Both the position numbers and the translations under genes were made by a program. From NCBI GenBank assembly GCA_029532415.1, contig JAQOTA010000034.1, positions 186,001-250,000 on the forward strand: a stretch of DNA of 64,000 bases. Direction: 5' to 3'. The notes under the pieces are model-generated. The model searched no databases, had not been told where the DNA came from, and worked only from the letters and a program-made list of their open reading frames with translations. This DNA comes from Marasmius tenuissimus. Its lineage: Eukaryota; Basidiomycota; Agaricomycetes; Agaricales; Marasmiaceae. Shown here one piece after another: positions 23,793 through 36,429 of this stretch. Every line of letters starts with the position of its first letter. Position 1 is the first letter of the stretch.

Positions 23793-26114
23793 ATGGTGGA
23801 ACACTCTGCGGATAAGACTCTTGAATATGCAAAATCGCACTATCACGCTGTCGCTGCCGCCTGTCGTGGCGACTTTGAAGTCGGCACGGGATCTTTGGAA
23901 GGGTGGCTTGAGGAGAATGTGCCGTGGGGTCCGAACGTAGATGAAGCTTATAAGAAGGCGGTGTTACCCCCGAATTTGACCACTCTCCTGAGGAAGGCTG
24001 CCACGAGTAAAGATGAACGGGGAATGTACAAACCCTACGTGCGCATAGCTCCTGTGAAGGCCTTGATGTTCTCGCCCTAACCTATGTATTCAGGTCGAAT
24101 CTTTCAGTCGATGGTCGCTAAAACTTCCCAGCGGAGCACGAAAGCCCGCTTTCAAGATCTGTGGAAACCAAGCAGACCCGTTTTGCGATGGTCTCAAGGT
24201 TGATGTCGCTACCTATGGCGACGACCCCGGCAACACTGACTTCGGCCTAATGGACACGCAAGTTGAATTCAAGCTGAAGGGTAGTGATCCATTTTGTGAC
24301 CCGAAGCCTGGGGAGAAACACATAGATAGGGAGCATGGAGTGAACCTCGACACAGACACATGCAGGGAAGTTCTCGGACAGATTACATCCTATGCTGGCA
24401 CTTCCTTATCCATGAACTTCCGAACCCATCTCTTCACCGTCTTGATCATTGGACGTCACGCACGCCTGATACGCTGGGATCGAGGCGGCGCGATAGTCTC
24501 TCGTGCGTTCGAATACGCTCACTCTCGTTCCCCTCTCGTAGAGTTCTATCTACGCTATTGGCAACTCTCTCGGCGGGATCAAGGATTCGAAGCTGACGTC
24601 ATGACATTGGACAAACTTGACAAGGATGTTCAGGTCGCGCTCGAACACTTCAACAGGCATGATGAAGACTACTGGTATGGACTCTCAGACCAGCAACGTG
24701 TGGACGTTAATTCACCCCGTCGGTGGTTCAAACTCGCCACGGGAGGTATGAGGTTCATCGTCCCCGAGCCATTATACCATCGACGCTTTTGCACACCCTT
24801 CCATCGCGCTTCTCGATACTCCCTCGCGTATTGTGTGGATACCAAAACCCTGTGCTTCCTCAAGGACTACTGGCGGGAGCTTTCTGCGCGTTCTTTGTCA
24901 GAATCAGATATGTACAATGTCCTGAAGGAGAGACGGATCCCCAACATCGCAGAGAAGCTCATTGGCGCAGACATTCCCAATACCGAAACAGTTGGTGGTC
25001 CCCGGAGGCTAATTCTCCATCGTCTCGCTCTGAAAACTCTTGCGCGCAGTTTGACGACGTTCAAGTGGGGCAAGGTGCTTATCTCTTGTATCGCAGAGAT
25101 TTTCGAAAGTACGTCATCATTACTTTCATCAACTTTGCGAAGGCGGCCTGCTAACCCAGATAAGCAGCCATCTTGAAAGCCTGGGAAGCAGGTATTCTGC
25201 ACCGCGACATCAGTGACCACAATATCATGATTGTCGATCGGAACGGCGAGAGTCATGGTATTCTTGTGGACTGGGAGTTGAGCATTGTTTTGGAACCCGA
25301 ACGAATGCGGGATCCGCCACGTTCAGGAAAGACGGTTCGTGCTTCATGTCGGCTTGTCAGGTATACCCTACGCTCACGTCGGAAAAAGGGTACTTACCAG
25401 TTCATGTCGGCGTATCTTCTTGATCAACCCATTGGACAGCCTGTCGCTCATAGTCATCTTGACGACCTCGAGTCCGCGTTTTGGTCTCTCGCCTTCACTG
25501 CACTTCATTACATTAAAATCATGCCCTCGAATTCTCGGAGCGCATATGCTGATCCCGAAGTCCTGTGGAATCAAGTTGAGAACTTGTTCAACGCGAAATT
25601 TTCTGGTTTTAGCAAACAGTCCACCCTTATGTGCTGGGCAGCGAAATCTAGCCTTCGTCCTCAATTCGTTCTTCAGGGAATGCAGGACCTCCTTGGATCT
25701 CTGTCCCGCATTCTCTATGGTCGATATGCCCCGCAGCCTTACAAGCCACTCGAACTTGAAGATCCCGATCAGCTGCGTTCATTATTTGATCTCGCAATAC
25801 AGGCCATGCCTCCGCTCACTCATGATGGCCACGGCAAATGGGTGGCGACCGAGGCTGACGTTGACGCTGAAGCACCACCAGCCGATTACGTTGTAAACGA
25901 GATGCGGCCTAGTCAGCTTGGACACCACAGGAAAACACAGTCCTTTCGGGACAGTCGCGTAGATGCGCTCATAGGACGAAGCTGGAAACGGAGCCTTGAA
26001 GAGAGTGTGGAGGAGCAGGAGGCGTCGAATTTTAGTAGTACGATGGAATCAAAAAGTGCAAGCAAGAAGAGAACTCTCCAGGATAGAGGAGGACGGAAGC
26101 AGCCCCGGCGTTAG
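23793..26114 (+). CDS. FunK1-family protein kinase, copy 2
   Basis: Exons 23793-24038, 24094-25108 and 25168-26114. The start was chosen to match copy 1 (MVEHSAD- versus MVENFTG-); an upstream in-frame ATG at 23664 would add 43 residues. Motifs: HRDISDHNIMI catalytic loop, DWEL, GTYQFMS, HLDDLESAFWSL. The third intron of copy 1 is not removable here. The 51 nt at 25335-25385 lack a usable acceptor (gtcggaaa where copy 1 has gtcgagag) and read through in frame, adding 17 residues (within RASCRLVRYTLRSRR). The C terminus is longer than in copy 1 and basic (ending GGRKQPRR). Confidence 0.86.
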
Positions 26115-26572
26115 GAACGATCTCTGTGTTTCTGACCATTACACCATCAACTCTTGTACTCTAGTCCTTTGTTACGCCTTCGTTACTTAGGCAAAGGTTA
26201 CGAACGGTATCATAGCATGTACATTTCATTCGTCTTCAGCCCGAGCTTTTACTTATAGCCCATTAACGGCGCAGAAATTTACGCGAGTGCGTTTAACATT
26301 CGCACCGCCAATGGGCAACACTCCTTGCCTGAGGTGTGTACAGGTGTAGCATACTCGGCGAAGTAACTCATATACTCTACATATCCTATTGCTTGTTCCA
26401 TCAAGCACATCGCGACAAACGACAGCACCCTCTCTTACTGCTGAATTAGGACATCACAGTCACTGCGGCATCTCTCTGAAACCATTGCAATATTGGCCAC
26501 CTGAACTGTAACCTTCCAAATCTTCAATAAAAACTGCGACAGATAGGCCACTATTCGTCGAAGCGTTCACAC
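26115..26572. other. Intergenic, downstream of FunK1 copy 2
   Basis: About 460 bp with no supported gene. Its last part is followed by a relic of the Zn2Cys6 gene start. Confidence 0.4.
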
Positions 26573-26683
26573 CCACGCGTCAAATTTCAATCCCTCTCAA
26601 TCCCAGAGTCAACTATTGAGAGCGAAAGCACTCCAATCCAGACTCATGAACTTGGCTTCGCGAAAAACAACCCCTTTGGGATG
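26573..26683 (+). pseudogene. Relic of the Zn2Cys6 gene 5' end (third copy)
   Basis: This stretch aligns with the leader and first codons of the Zn2Cys6 genes at 6295-6385 and 31655-31750. The shared features are cacgcgtcaaa, tgagagcgaaagca, and a cATGa followed by a run with cgcgaaa-caac-cc. The reading frame stops within a dozen codons. Only the 5' end is present. Confidence 0.55.
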
Positions 26684-26848
26684 AGGGTTCGGAGCGAAGG
26701 TTCGGGGCGGTAGGGCTCTTGAGAGGCTTGACCAGATGATAGCACGAGAGAAAGGGATTGGTTGGGAGCGTTGGCGGGGCTAGAGATAACTTGAGCTACC
26801 TGATAAGTTAAAGGTGGGTTTGTTGCGAGGTTGGCCTAGCACACCTTC

Positions 26849-26989
26849 ACACTGGGTGCAAAATAACATAATCCACATGGTATTATTCGATTTTTATGCT
26901 GAATTTGTTCGAAATTTGCCATTTTTTGAAATAAATTCAGCATAAAGATTGAATAATACTCATGAATTATGCTTTTTTGCACCCAGTGT
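26849..26989. mobile_element. 141-bp foldback MITE-like insertion
   Basis: Ends acactgggtgcaaaa / ttttgcacccagtgt are inverted repeats, and the arms continue inward (tattattc...atgctgaattt against its near-complement), leaving a short central loop. The equivalent place in block C (gccttcagtggagag, near 18356) is an uninterrupted empty site, so the element inserted after that duplication. Non-autonomous; superfamily not determined because any target duplication is only 1-2 bp. Confidence 0.85.
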
Positions 26990-27378
26990 CAGTGGAGAGC
27001 CGGTATGCCGGACTTTACCGCTGACATTGGTTGTGCGATGGTCATGGTAGCCTGGTTCGAGCTTCCGGACGACCGTTTTGATGGCCAGCTAGGGTGGTAC
27101 AGACTTCAGCGTTGCAAGACCGTCGGGCAGACACGATAGATTGAATCTAGTTTTCAAGCCGGGCCCTGGGAGCGAGGCTTCATCTTGTCTCTGATCTCCT
27201 TCTCCTGGTTACCCTCTTCAGCGAAGAATAGTATCTTTCAACTTCAAAAGGTGGGTGTGAGCTACAGATCTCGTATCGGGACTTGTTGAGACTGGCTTGT
27301 GCGCTCGCCGAATTCTTCACGGTGAAAAGAGAAAAATAGATTCAACAAGCGCCCACAATCAAGCTTTTTCTCATACCA

Positions 27379-27618
27379 TCATCGCGATGCAATGGCCATG
27401 CGCACAACACTCTGCACATTCTGTTCGTCCTCATTAACAGGCACACGGATCTCATGGCCCTCGATATCATGAAAGTCTGCCTCACGTTTCACCTGAAGCC
27501 TTGCCATGGAAAGGGTACGGGAAGTGGCTACGAAGGTTCCTCTTGGGGGTGATACCAGAGCCTGGTGCGTAAATCTATCTCTCACATCTCTGCTGGGTCT
27601 CATGAACTTCATAGTCAA
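27379..27618 (-). CDS. Paired small open frame (79 aa), copy in block B
   Basis: Counterpart of the frame at 18764-19003, same length and register (RDRFTHQALVSPPRGTFV; DFHDIEGHEIRVPV). Function unknown; see the other copy for the doubts. Confidence 0.25.
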   Translation of the reverse strand: MTMKFMRPSRDVRDRFTHQALVSPPRGTFVATSRTLSMARLQVKREADFHDIEGHEIRVPVNEDEQNVQSVVRMAIASR

Positions 27619-28899
27619 GGGCTGTCTATCACAGCAAAAGGCCTAATACGCACCTACAGTCGACGTGAACGCGCCCCCAATTTTGTGAACCTTCCGACGA
27701 CTAGCTCAGTACACCGCGCCTCAACGTCGAAGGATCGGCATTTGGCGCGAAAGAGACTCGTGGACTGCGCCAATTATTTGAACGAGGTAGCAATCCGTTG
27801 ATCCCTCGTTCTCCAGCACCCTCCGCCTTTCGTCCCAATACCTGATGCGCCGTTATGGTGATCTGGTTGACCCAGTGGTTGGAGCTTCAAGTGTCCTTCC
27901 TACACGCCCATCTCGAAGGCATACATAGTACATCATCCTCGGACAGTTATATCACGGATAGTCTGGCCTCTGACGGTGTCCTAGCAACTTGGAACGAGAA
28001 CCTGACCTTCCTTCGGTCAATGACTCTATTGCGCTGAGGATGTCCTCCGCCTTCCAGAAGGAAACAATAGCGGCTCATCCATCCGGACCACCTCGGCACG
28101 AGTCATGGCCCAATATGAATCCTCAACATCCCACTCTCAATCCTCGGAATCCCGCCGGTCACGAGCAGCCGTCCAAAGACTTGTGCTCAGGAGGCGTCGC
28201 GACCCTCGAAAACAAAAGTCGTTATTCCCGATCATTCCAGTAAACCCCGAAAGCACAAGACAATGTTGCTCTCATAAACAACCCAGAACTCGACGAACCC
28301 GATGCAGAAGCAGGTCTCAGTCCGGGCATGGGGGGGGGGCTTGCAGCCGTTTTGGGGACACAGACCCACCACGACATGTTTTCTACAGTTTCACCCTGAT
28401 GACTTCGCCACTACCACCTGCACTTACCACGACGATAAGAATGACACCCTCGTCTTTCTCGTTCCATCAACCCACCACCAGTCTGGTATTTTTCTACCTC
28501 CATAGACCCGCTTTCGAACTCGACCATCGCCAGTACTCCGCTCAACGAACCTCAGTTTCGTCACGATATGTCCCGTGATTCATTACAGGATTTACTGATT
28601 TTGTACTGGCGGCAAGCTCACTTTCCCAGCGTCTCGCGGATACAGGCGCTGGACTTCTTGAGGTCAAGCGCACGGAAACCAAACACATGCACAACGTGCC
28701 CTCCACAGCAACACTTCAACGGGACGCTTCCATCATCACAACCGCCACTGTCTCTCCTCCACCTCGTCCCCGATAACGGCCATCTAACATCTTTTGCCCT
28801 CCTTCACCATCCGTTACGCTGTTTGGTCGAGCTGCGCTTCGCGATTGACGGTATCGATTCTCATCTATCAAACTTGTCGGCCTCGAACGCTAGGAAGTC

Positions 28900-30763
28900 A
28901 TGCAAAACATCCGCGAGGACACGGCTACCCAGAAAAGTGATGAGGCGTTGAACGTCGCAGCTCAAGAAGCTTTTACCAAGGCCATCTCTAATCGTGAGTC
29001 GCCCGTCGTTGCTATCGATTTGACGTGTTTGACCTTGGATTCATACAGCCCACCAAGCTCTCTGGAATGTGGTCGCAAGCGTCGGTGCTTCTCATGACTC
29101 GGAGCACCAGTCTAGACAAGGGGGATGTATCAAAGGGACCCGGGAAGTGCTTCTCAGAATCATCTACGACTGGATTCTTGGAAAAGTAGAGCTCCCGATC
29201 TTCTGGCTCTCTGGGACAGTGGGTACCGGAAAGTCCGCCATCGCCATGACTGTCGCCAAGAGGTGCGAGGAAGAAGTGCGTCTCGTGTCGTCGTTTTTCT
29301 TCTCCCGAAATGACCCCAAACGGAACAACCCCTCCGCCTTCGTGCTCGGCGTTGCCCGTGGTCTTGCTACGACTATTCCATCCATGCGCGGCTTCATCGA
29401 ACAGAGGATCTCGGATGATCCAGAGATCTTGGGAGCCACGCTGGAAGAGCAATTCCGAGAGCTTGTCCTCAGACCCGCTCAGGCTCTGACACAACACTCT
29501 CGGGCTCCGAACATCATCGTCATTGATGGACTAGATGAGAGCGGCGACGAGCAGACTCAGTCACGCATCCTCTCCATCATCCAATCCGCATATCACGAAA
29601 CCCCCTCCTTCCCATTACGATTCATCATTTGCAGCCGTTGCGAATCTTGGATCCGGGATGCGTTCGATACTGGCCCTCTACATCAGCTCTCGCAAGTGGT
29701 CACACTAAGCGCTTCATTTGAACCCGACAAGGACATCCTGCGGTACTACCGTCAACACTTCCAGGAAATCGTCGAAAGCCCCCAATACGCTCACATCCAG
29801 TTCCCTTCCCCGTGGCCTTCAGATGACGACCTCGAACAACTGGTTTTGAGGGCGTGTATCCAGTTTGCTCATGCCTCGGGCGTCATGAGATTCATCAAGC
29901 TTGCAGATCGTGACCCTATGGACCAGTTGAGCCTCGTTCTGGGACATGCTACTCCCGACTCAACATTGTCGCCATATTTCGAGCTTGATGCTCAGTACGA
30001 TCATATTATCAGTGCCGTTTCTGACACCGACAAAGTCCTGCAGATACTCGCTGCAATCGTAGTCCTTTCACCTTACCTTGAGAGTTCCCCAGTGTGCATC
30101 GAGTTAGTGCTGGGACTGCCCTCGGGACAGGTCACTCTAGCGTTACGGATGATGCACTTGGTACTTAACGTAGGTGGCCAGGAAGATAGAGTTACAATCC
30201 ATCATACGTCGTTTAGGGAATACCTCCTCAACCGGACAAGAGGGAAGCTCTGGATCGATATATCTGCGCAGGAACATAGGCTTGCGCGAGAGATGCTTCG
30301 AAATCTATCTGTTGAGAAGATGGGTAGTTATAGGTACGACTCTTTCATTCATCCATCCCGCGAAGAAAAATTCATGCTTACCCCCGTCACATCCATAGCT
30401 CTGATCAACTCGATAACAGCTTTTTCGTTGGGTGGATAGAGTTCTGTGAGTCACTGCCCCGACCAACGAAGGATCTGCTGGATGAGTTGCGGAATGTTGA
30501 TCTGGAGGCGGTTTTTTTCTGCAAGTATCGATATCGGGTGCAGGAGGCTTCTTCCTCTTTTGAGAGGAAGACCGCGGTTATGGATTGGAAGGATCTGTTT
30601 GGGGAATTGGTGTCGTGGGTGGCGAAAGCTGTGAGGATCTTTCTTTCTATCTCGTCTGTTTCCTCGTGCTAACGGTTTGTGTGTGATTCCCTAGGATGAA
30701 AATGGTGGCGATCTCGCAGTGCAGGATATTGTATGCCGGCTTTCGAACCCTCCAGAGATCTAG
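28900..30763 (+). CDS. NACHT-domain NLR-like ATPase, copy 3
   Basis: Exons 28900-28993, 29049-30333, 30399-30630 and 30695-30763 give 559 aa. Walker A GTVGTGKS, Walker B VIDGLDES, HTSFREYLLN. Nearly identical to copies 1 and 2. The third intron is 65 nt and the fourth has a consensus gctaac branch point before ccctag. Without splicing the frame would stop at 30439. The spliced C terminus ends NPPEI. It sits directly upstream of the Zn2Cys6 gene copy 2, in the same order and orientation as in block A. Confidence 0.88.
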
Positions 30764-31714
30764 ACGGGCATGCGATCATCTATCCTAGGTTCAAGTAGAT
30801 ATACGGCGCAATACGAGGTTGAGCATGGCACCCCGACGAGAGAACTTGAACAAGTCATGTTTCTACCTGCTGAGAAACTTCAAGCGGGTCAGCGTAGGAA
30901 CAGTGAATGAGCTGTAAAGACGCATTCGTACCTCGTTTTACGTCTCTTGTCGTACTTGAGTTGTACTTATTCCTGGCGAACCTGTTAGCGAGGGAATAGT
31001 ACAAGGAGCTGAGGCAGGTTCTTGAAATTGGAAGCTGAGTTAGGTGGGTGTTGGACAGAAGTCCCCGTGGGAGTTCTCTGAAATCGCCCTCGGCGGGCAC
31101 TTTGGAGCGCTTATCGCCTCTTTCTCCGTCCCCACGCCCAAAATGAGCCTTTCCAGCAGTCGACGAGCAATCGCAAGCCCAGTAAAGAGAACTGAAGCGA
31201 CCCCGGCGTCAGTTTTGTCTCTAGTCACTGCACTGTCGGATCTTGTATCCCCACCTTTGTTACCCTTTCACTTGTAACTAGTATCTGGAGCAATCGGCCC
31301 AAGTAGTCGTGCCGTGGCGTAAAACTTTCGATGTCGTCTGGGCTGAGGGCGTTCCATGGCCTACAAACAGTCCAAAGGAGGCAGAGGAGCGCGGCAGACA
31401 TCCCCTCCGGGAATGGGCAATTTTTCTAGTATTGATACCGGTAGGCTCGGGCTCTTCCCAGTCATCCCACGATCTCTGATCTCATCCGGAATCCAGGTTT
31501 CCCCAGGTTCTGATTGAAGGAGATTCCTCGATTCACACGAGGCAAGCGAGATGAAGTAAGGTTGGATTGAATACGTTCCTTCTTGTCCTCACCCTTTTTT
31601 CTCTACCAGACCAGCTCAGCAAACAAGTCGCTATTCCTCAAAACCCATCGCCTACGCGTCAAAAATCCATTTCATAGTTGATTGTCGAGAGCGAAAGCAC
31701 CTTAGGTGAGAGTC
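30764..31714. other. Intergenic/promoter region between NACHT and Zn2Cys6 genes (block B)
   Basis: About 950 bp aligned with 5389-6352. Presumed promoter of the Zn2Cys6 gene; no gene of its own. Confidence 0.5.
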
Positions 31715-33705
31715 ATGAGCTCTGCTCCGCGAAACTCAACGCCACGGTCGAAGAAACTGAACGAAGGGCAGAAGGGTTCGGGAGATGTGATGGCGAAAAG
31801 CAGTCCGAGAGATGACCCGGAACAAGTTGGAACGTCGAACAGAAAACCGAAGGACGCGTCGTGGTCGGAAGGATCTGGCGAGTCAGAAATCGATGAACCT
31901 GATTCTGGATCGGACGACGAAGACCAGGACAGTGACGACGAAGAACAGACTGATACGGGCACAGATTCACAAGCTCCTACCACAACCATTACTCCTGCTC
32001 TCAGAAAGAAATTCCAGTGGTTATACAATGCTCGGGGTTCGGACAAAGTGGTCTTTGAGTGGAAGAAAAGGAACAACAACAAGGTGAGAATCTTTTCATC
32101 GTCGTTTTGAGTCTCTCCTCCCTGCGTGCTGACTAGGACTCATCATCTCCCGTGTAGAAATGTGATCGCTGTGCCTCGTACGATCTGCCTTGCACCAGTA
32201 ACCTCAGCGATCGGAAGACAGTATGCAACGAGTGCGGTACAACTCGAGCCAGGACTTGTAGCCGGACGGATAAGTTTCGAAAGGATAATACGATGAGCCA
32301 GATGGGTATTAGCGAGGGCTTGTTCGAGGCATTGAAACGAGGGTACTTCGGGGATAAGAAGGAAACTTGGACGAAAAAAGGGAAGAACAAAAGACAGGCT
32401 GTGAAACGACGCGACGTGCGAGGAGAAGAAAACGTTGAGGAGGACGAGCTGGAATCAGATGACGAAGACGTACAACAGGGGAGCGACACTGTAGCTATGG
32501 AGGTTGTTGGAACAGCTTTAGCTAGGCGGAACTCAAACGCGAAACGGGATTCCAAAGGACTGCAGCTTAAGCGCAAACGCAAGACCTCGAGCGATGGCGG
32601 AGAACCTGTGCCACCTGCAAAGAAGGCAAAGGTACGTCTTCGCCTTCTGCTAAGTGGTAGCGTGGCTCATCTTCCTTTTTTCAGCCTCACAACCAAGTAG
32701 AAGTTGTGATCACCAAACCGGGTGTGGACAGGATTAGAGAGCAAGCACTGAGGGCCCGACGGAACGACTCTGTCATAACTGTACCGACTCGACCTGTAAG
32801 TTGTCTTTAGGCGTTGGTACGGCTCTTGCTAAATCTTTACAAAGGCCAAGAGCTCTGAACGCCAAACGAACCCACGCAGCGATCGTGTTCAAGAAGCTCA
32901 AGCTGCTAACGACATCGAGCCTGTTGACAATGTCACTAGAGGATCCAAGGTACGTCTTTACATCCACTCCATCCCACCGTCCGAACCTACTGACTTGTTC
33001 ATCGTTTTCGTCGTCGACAGAGAAAACGACATCCAACGGAGAAAGCTGAACACGCACAGGGCGAAAAGAAGAAGAGCAAGAAGTACAGGAGCTCTGCGAG
33101 CCGTGATACCACCATGAGCCACAGCGCTGGTCTCACCCCAGGTTTGTTGCCCCCTCCGTACCCAATGTTAGTGTTCACCCAAGCTCAATTCGTGTCCTAT
33201 GTCAGACCTTACACCTGTTGAAACGGCCACTACTTCGCGTGCACCACCAACGATCGATGTTACCAAGGCTATCGCTAGATCTAGACCGATTCCTGTCGCA
33301 ACGTCGAGGTCACCAGAATCACCCGCCGGGACTACAGCGACTCCGTCAACGAGCGCTACCATGATAGCTACCCGTAGGCCCCTGACCAGTTCCGCGTCGG
33401 CCCCCACGTCGACTACATGCGTCCCATATTCGAATCTCATCCAAAACACCGTGTCAGCACCCTCGGCTTGTCCTCTTCTCAATGTCCCCACCACGCCGGC
33501 CCCAGCTCGGTCTCTCCAACGCCCACAAACACGACCCATTCCACCAGAGCTCTCACTCTCAGTGCTCAAACGAGCTTTAGAAGACATATCGAGCGACCTT
33601 CGATACGACCGAATCGACGTACCAAGTGCGATGGCCAAGTTCGATGACGTCGCTGAGAGGATAGGGAAGCGTGCTGCTCTTTGTTTGACGTCGGGTGCGC
33701 CATGA
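31715..33705 (+). CDS. Zn2Cys6-like nuclear protein, copy 2
   Basis: Exons 31715-32083, 32158-32631, 32685-32795, 32845-32949, 33021-33141 and 33206-33705 give 559 aa, with exon lengths identical to copy 1. The C-x2-C-x6-C-x10-C-x2-C-x7-C cluster, basic putative NLS segments and the C-terminal KFDDVAERIG segment are intact. That both copies keep open frames and splice sites while substitutions accumulated suggests both are functional. Confidence 0.82.
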
Positions 33706-34163
33706 GCTATACATTGGATATGGCTCGTCGTGGTCAGGCTATGGTAGCATTCCTCGCTGTTGGGGATGACACGGACACCTCTTTTTTGGGTTCTTCCTGC
33801 ATGATGCCAACTCTGAAGTTTGGTCGGCAGGCGAAAGCTTTTTCTTGGAATCGGTGTAGATGCTGTACTTTATGATGATTGTAGATTAGGAGGGTGTTTG
33901 CGTTCGTTAGCTCAAGTGACCTTTGACTGGACACGATGGTGGTTCAGCTGGTTGTACTTAGTTTGTCAATTGTACGGGTGGAGAGCCTTTGAGCCGATCT
34001 GAGACTGATCTTTGCGTAGCAGACGGATACAAAGGAGACGGATAACATCTGGAACGGATAAACTTGAGATTGGGAAAGTAGTTACATAGACACATACACA
34101 GTAATTTCAGTACCGTACAGATCGTTCGTTCGAAATCATTGAAGCTCAAACTTCTTTATACAT
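33706..34163. other. Region between convergent Zn2Cys6 and tyrosinase genes
   Basis: About 460 bp holding the 3' ends of two convergent genes, conserved with 8347-8811. Nothing else seen. Confidence 0.4.
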
Positions 34164-36429
34164 TCACGCATCGCTGCTCCTGGCACCTGCTGGCCTTCCC
34201 TCAGTAACTCCATGGCAATGTCTCGTCTCCTCAGGGACTGGGAACATCGAGCCAGGAGGGAGTCCGAGACGTGTAACAATGACTGTGACTTCGAGGGACG
34301 GGAGCTGGGACAACTCGATGACTTCACCCGAGTTCTGAAAACAGATGGATCAGTCCACGATTCTCAATCACTGTCGAGTGGTAGAGTAATCACCTTGATA
34401 GCCCGCCAATGAAGCTCTCGCGTGAGGTACGGTTCGACGACGCTCGGTTCCAGCGAGTTGAGGCCTGACATACTCACAATCGCATCATTGAGATGCACGA
34501 ACCCTTCGAGAGTGATGTTCTGTTGGGTGCGGCAGTTTCCGCAACGGTCGGGGGAGCTAGATGATGAAAAAGGTCAAGATCATGTCAAGATCTCTGATGT
34601 GGGCGTGAAAAGAACATACCTATTCACGAACGCATGGTGCGCACCAACGAAATGGTCACAAGTCAACCACTCTGCCGAGTTGTCTGGAACGCTACCCAAG
34701 AAAACGGGGACAGCGAAACTGCATCCAACCTCGTATTTCTTGACGCGAATGCGAGCAGTCCACTCCCATACGTCTGCAGAAGGCTCGACAGACATTGGTG
34801 CTTGGGCGAGGTCTGGGTTAGCTCCACCATTCTGAGATTCCGGAACTGCAGCGAAGCTCCTGACAGTGGCACGCTGAGGCTCCTCTTGCGCATCACCGCT
34901 CGTCTTGTCTGATTCCGTAGAGACAGCTTTGGGTGCTGCGGCTGAAGCCAGGCTCCGAGCAATGGGTGGGATGTTGTTGAACGCGCCGCCACCGTAAAGT
35001 TGGTTCACGATCCGCGCGATGGCCGTTTGTACAGCTGAAGGATCGCTCGTGCTGAGGTTGTTGAATTCGGGGTAGGTGTATCCGAGTGGCGCAGTGGACG
35101 TGATGTTGGACGATGTCCAGTAGGTAGATTGAGTATTCCAGAACGGCGTGAGTTCTGGTTGAAAGTCAGCGTCATCAAATCAAAGGTCAGGAAGAGATAA
35201 TGTGCTCACGCGTATTCTTGTCGATGGGGGTGTCGACAGGAAGGGTCCAAGTTCCGTCTTCTGAAGTACTGGGGCTGACCCAGACTCCAGGGTGCAGGGC
35301 AGACCACAGGGAGAGCAACCTATCCACTTGAGCGTGGTGCATGAAGAAGATGGGGTCGAAGGCTGGAGCAAAATGGCGTCAGCTTAGTAAGACGTCCGCC
35401 ACAAGAACAAAAATTGATAGATTCTCACCCGCTACAGATGGATCACTCATGTGTCCATTTCCGCCAACGTATACATGAATATTGTCGTGGATGGCTTCCA
35501 AACTGTTACTGGAACTTCCACCATCGCCGACAGTATGGTTGCTGAACGCAGGCCAGGTACGAACTCGAGTAAGCATGCTGTAAGTCGCCGCTCGGATTTG
35601 TGACTGGGCACGTTGCAACGTCCTGCGAAAAGTTAAGCGTAAACACCGAGGTTGACGTCTCGAACGGAGGCCCCTATTTACCTTTGCATTCCAGTGATGT
35701 CCTCCGTGGCGTTCGCGCTCGAGCTCGTTGGGTGCCTCAAGGTGGTCCTCCAGCTGCTGTAGGGTCTTGGGAAGGACGGGTCGATTGGGTTGAACGTGTA
35801 CCTCCGAAGTGGGTTGGTAACGGCAACCTTCCTCCCATCAGATCTAGTGATGGTGATCTGGTTCATTGAGATGACCTCTGCAGGAGGCACAGAATTTCTA
35901 GCCCAATCCCAGTAAGGCTGACGAAGGCTCTGAGCAGCATCCTTGAAGCGTTGGGCATCGACGGTGTACGTCGCAGCAATCTTAACAGCTTCGGCTTGGA
36001 TAGCTTGCTGTAGGGGAGGTTAACCAACAGCGATCAACGGCAATCCTAGTACACTTACCTCAATGAGAATCATGTAAGGCCGGTGGAAAGTCGGGAACAG
36101 GACGTCTCCGTGCATGCAATAACCTCGCCAGCCGTTGGGATCGGCGGCTTGACCACCAGAGCCGTCCCATGAGACATAGGGCAACCCATGAATACCACCG
36201 ATCTGGAAGAATGAGTCAATTTCGCTCTGACTCTTGCTGGAGATCGACTCTGTGGGCAACGTTGGTGAGCCAGCCAACGTGAAAGGATTCGACGGTACGT
36301 ACGGAGAGCTTGGACGTAGAGAGACAAGTAGGCATCGTTCTTGACGAAGTCGTTGATTTCAAGACGGTTCGGGGCATCAGCTCCCTGGGTTTGGCCACCC
36401 TTAGCACCAGTGACGACGTAGCGAGACAT
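34164..36429 (-). CDS. Tyrosinase (polyphenol oxidase)
   Basis: Eight exons on the minus strand (36429-36303, 36249-36059, 36007-35682, 35622-35429, 35362-35210, 35154-34620, 34556-34394, 34334-34164) give 619 aa. CuA ligands: GIHGLP (H63), YCMHGD (H89) and FHRPY (H98). Cys87, two residues before H89, is placed for the thioether bridge known in fungal tyrosinases. Cu[15 protein letters not shown] (H260, H264) and [14 protein letters not shown] (H288/H289). YWDWAR and the C-terminal [12 protein letters not shown] and PVFLG segments also fit. No signal peptide, so probably a cytosolic latent enzyme. It oxidises mono- and diphenols to quinones, the first step of melanin formation. The last exon lies inside duplicated block B. 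Confidence 0.93.

Larger units (their letters stand above)
28370..34355. repeat. Segmental duplication block B (probable source of block A)
   Basis: Matches block A along about 6 kb, and its left part with upstream DNA matches block C. Its right edge falls inside the last intron of an intact tyrosinase gene, whereas in block A the same point joins a broken 7TM gene. Block B therefore keeps the original context on the right. Confidence 0.85.
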
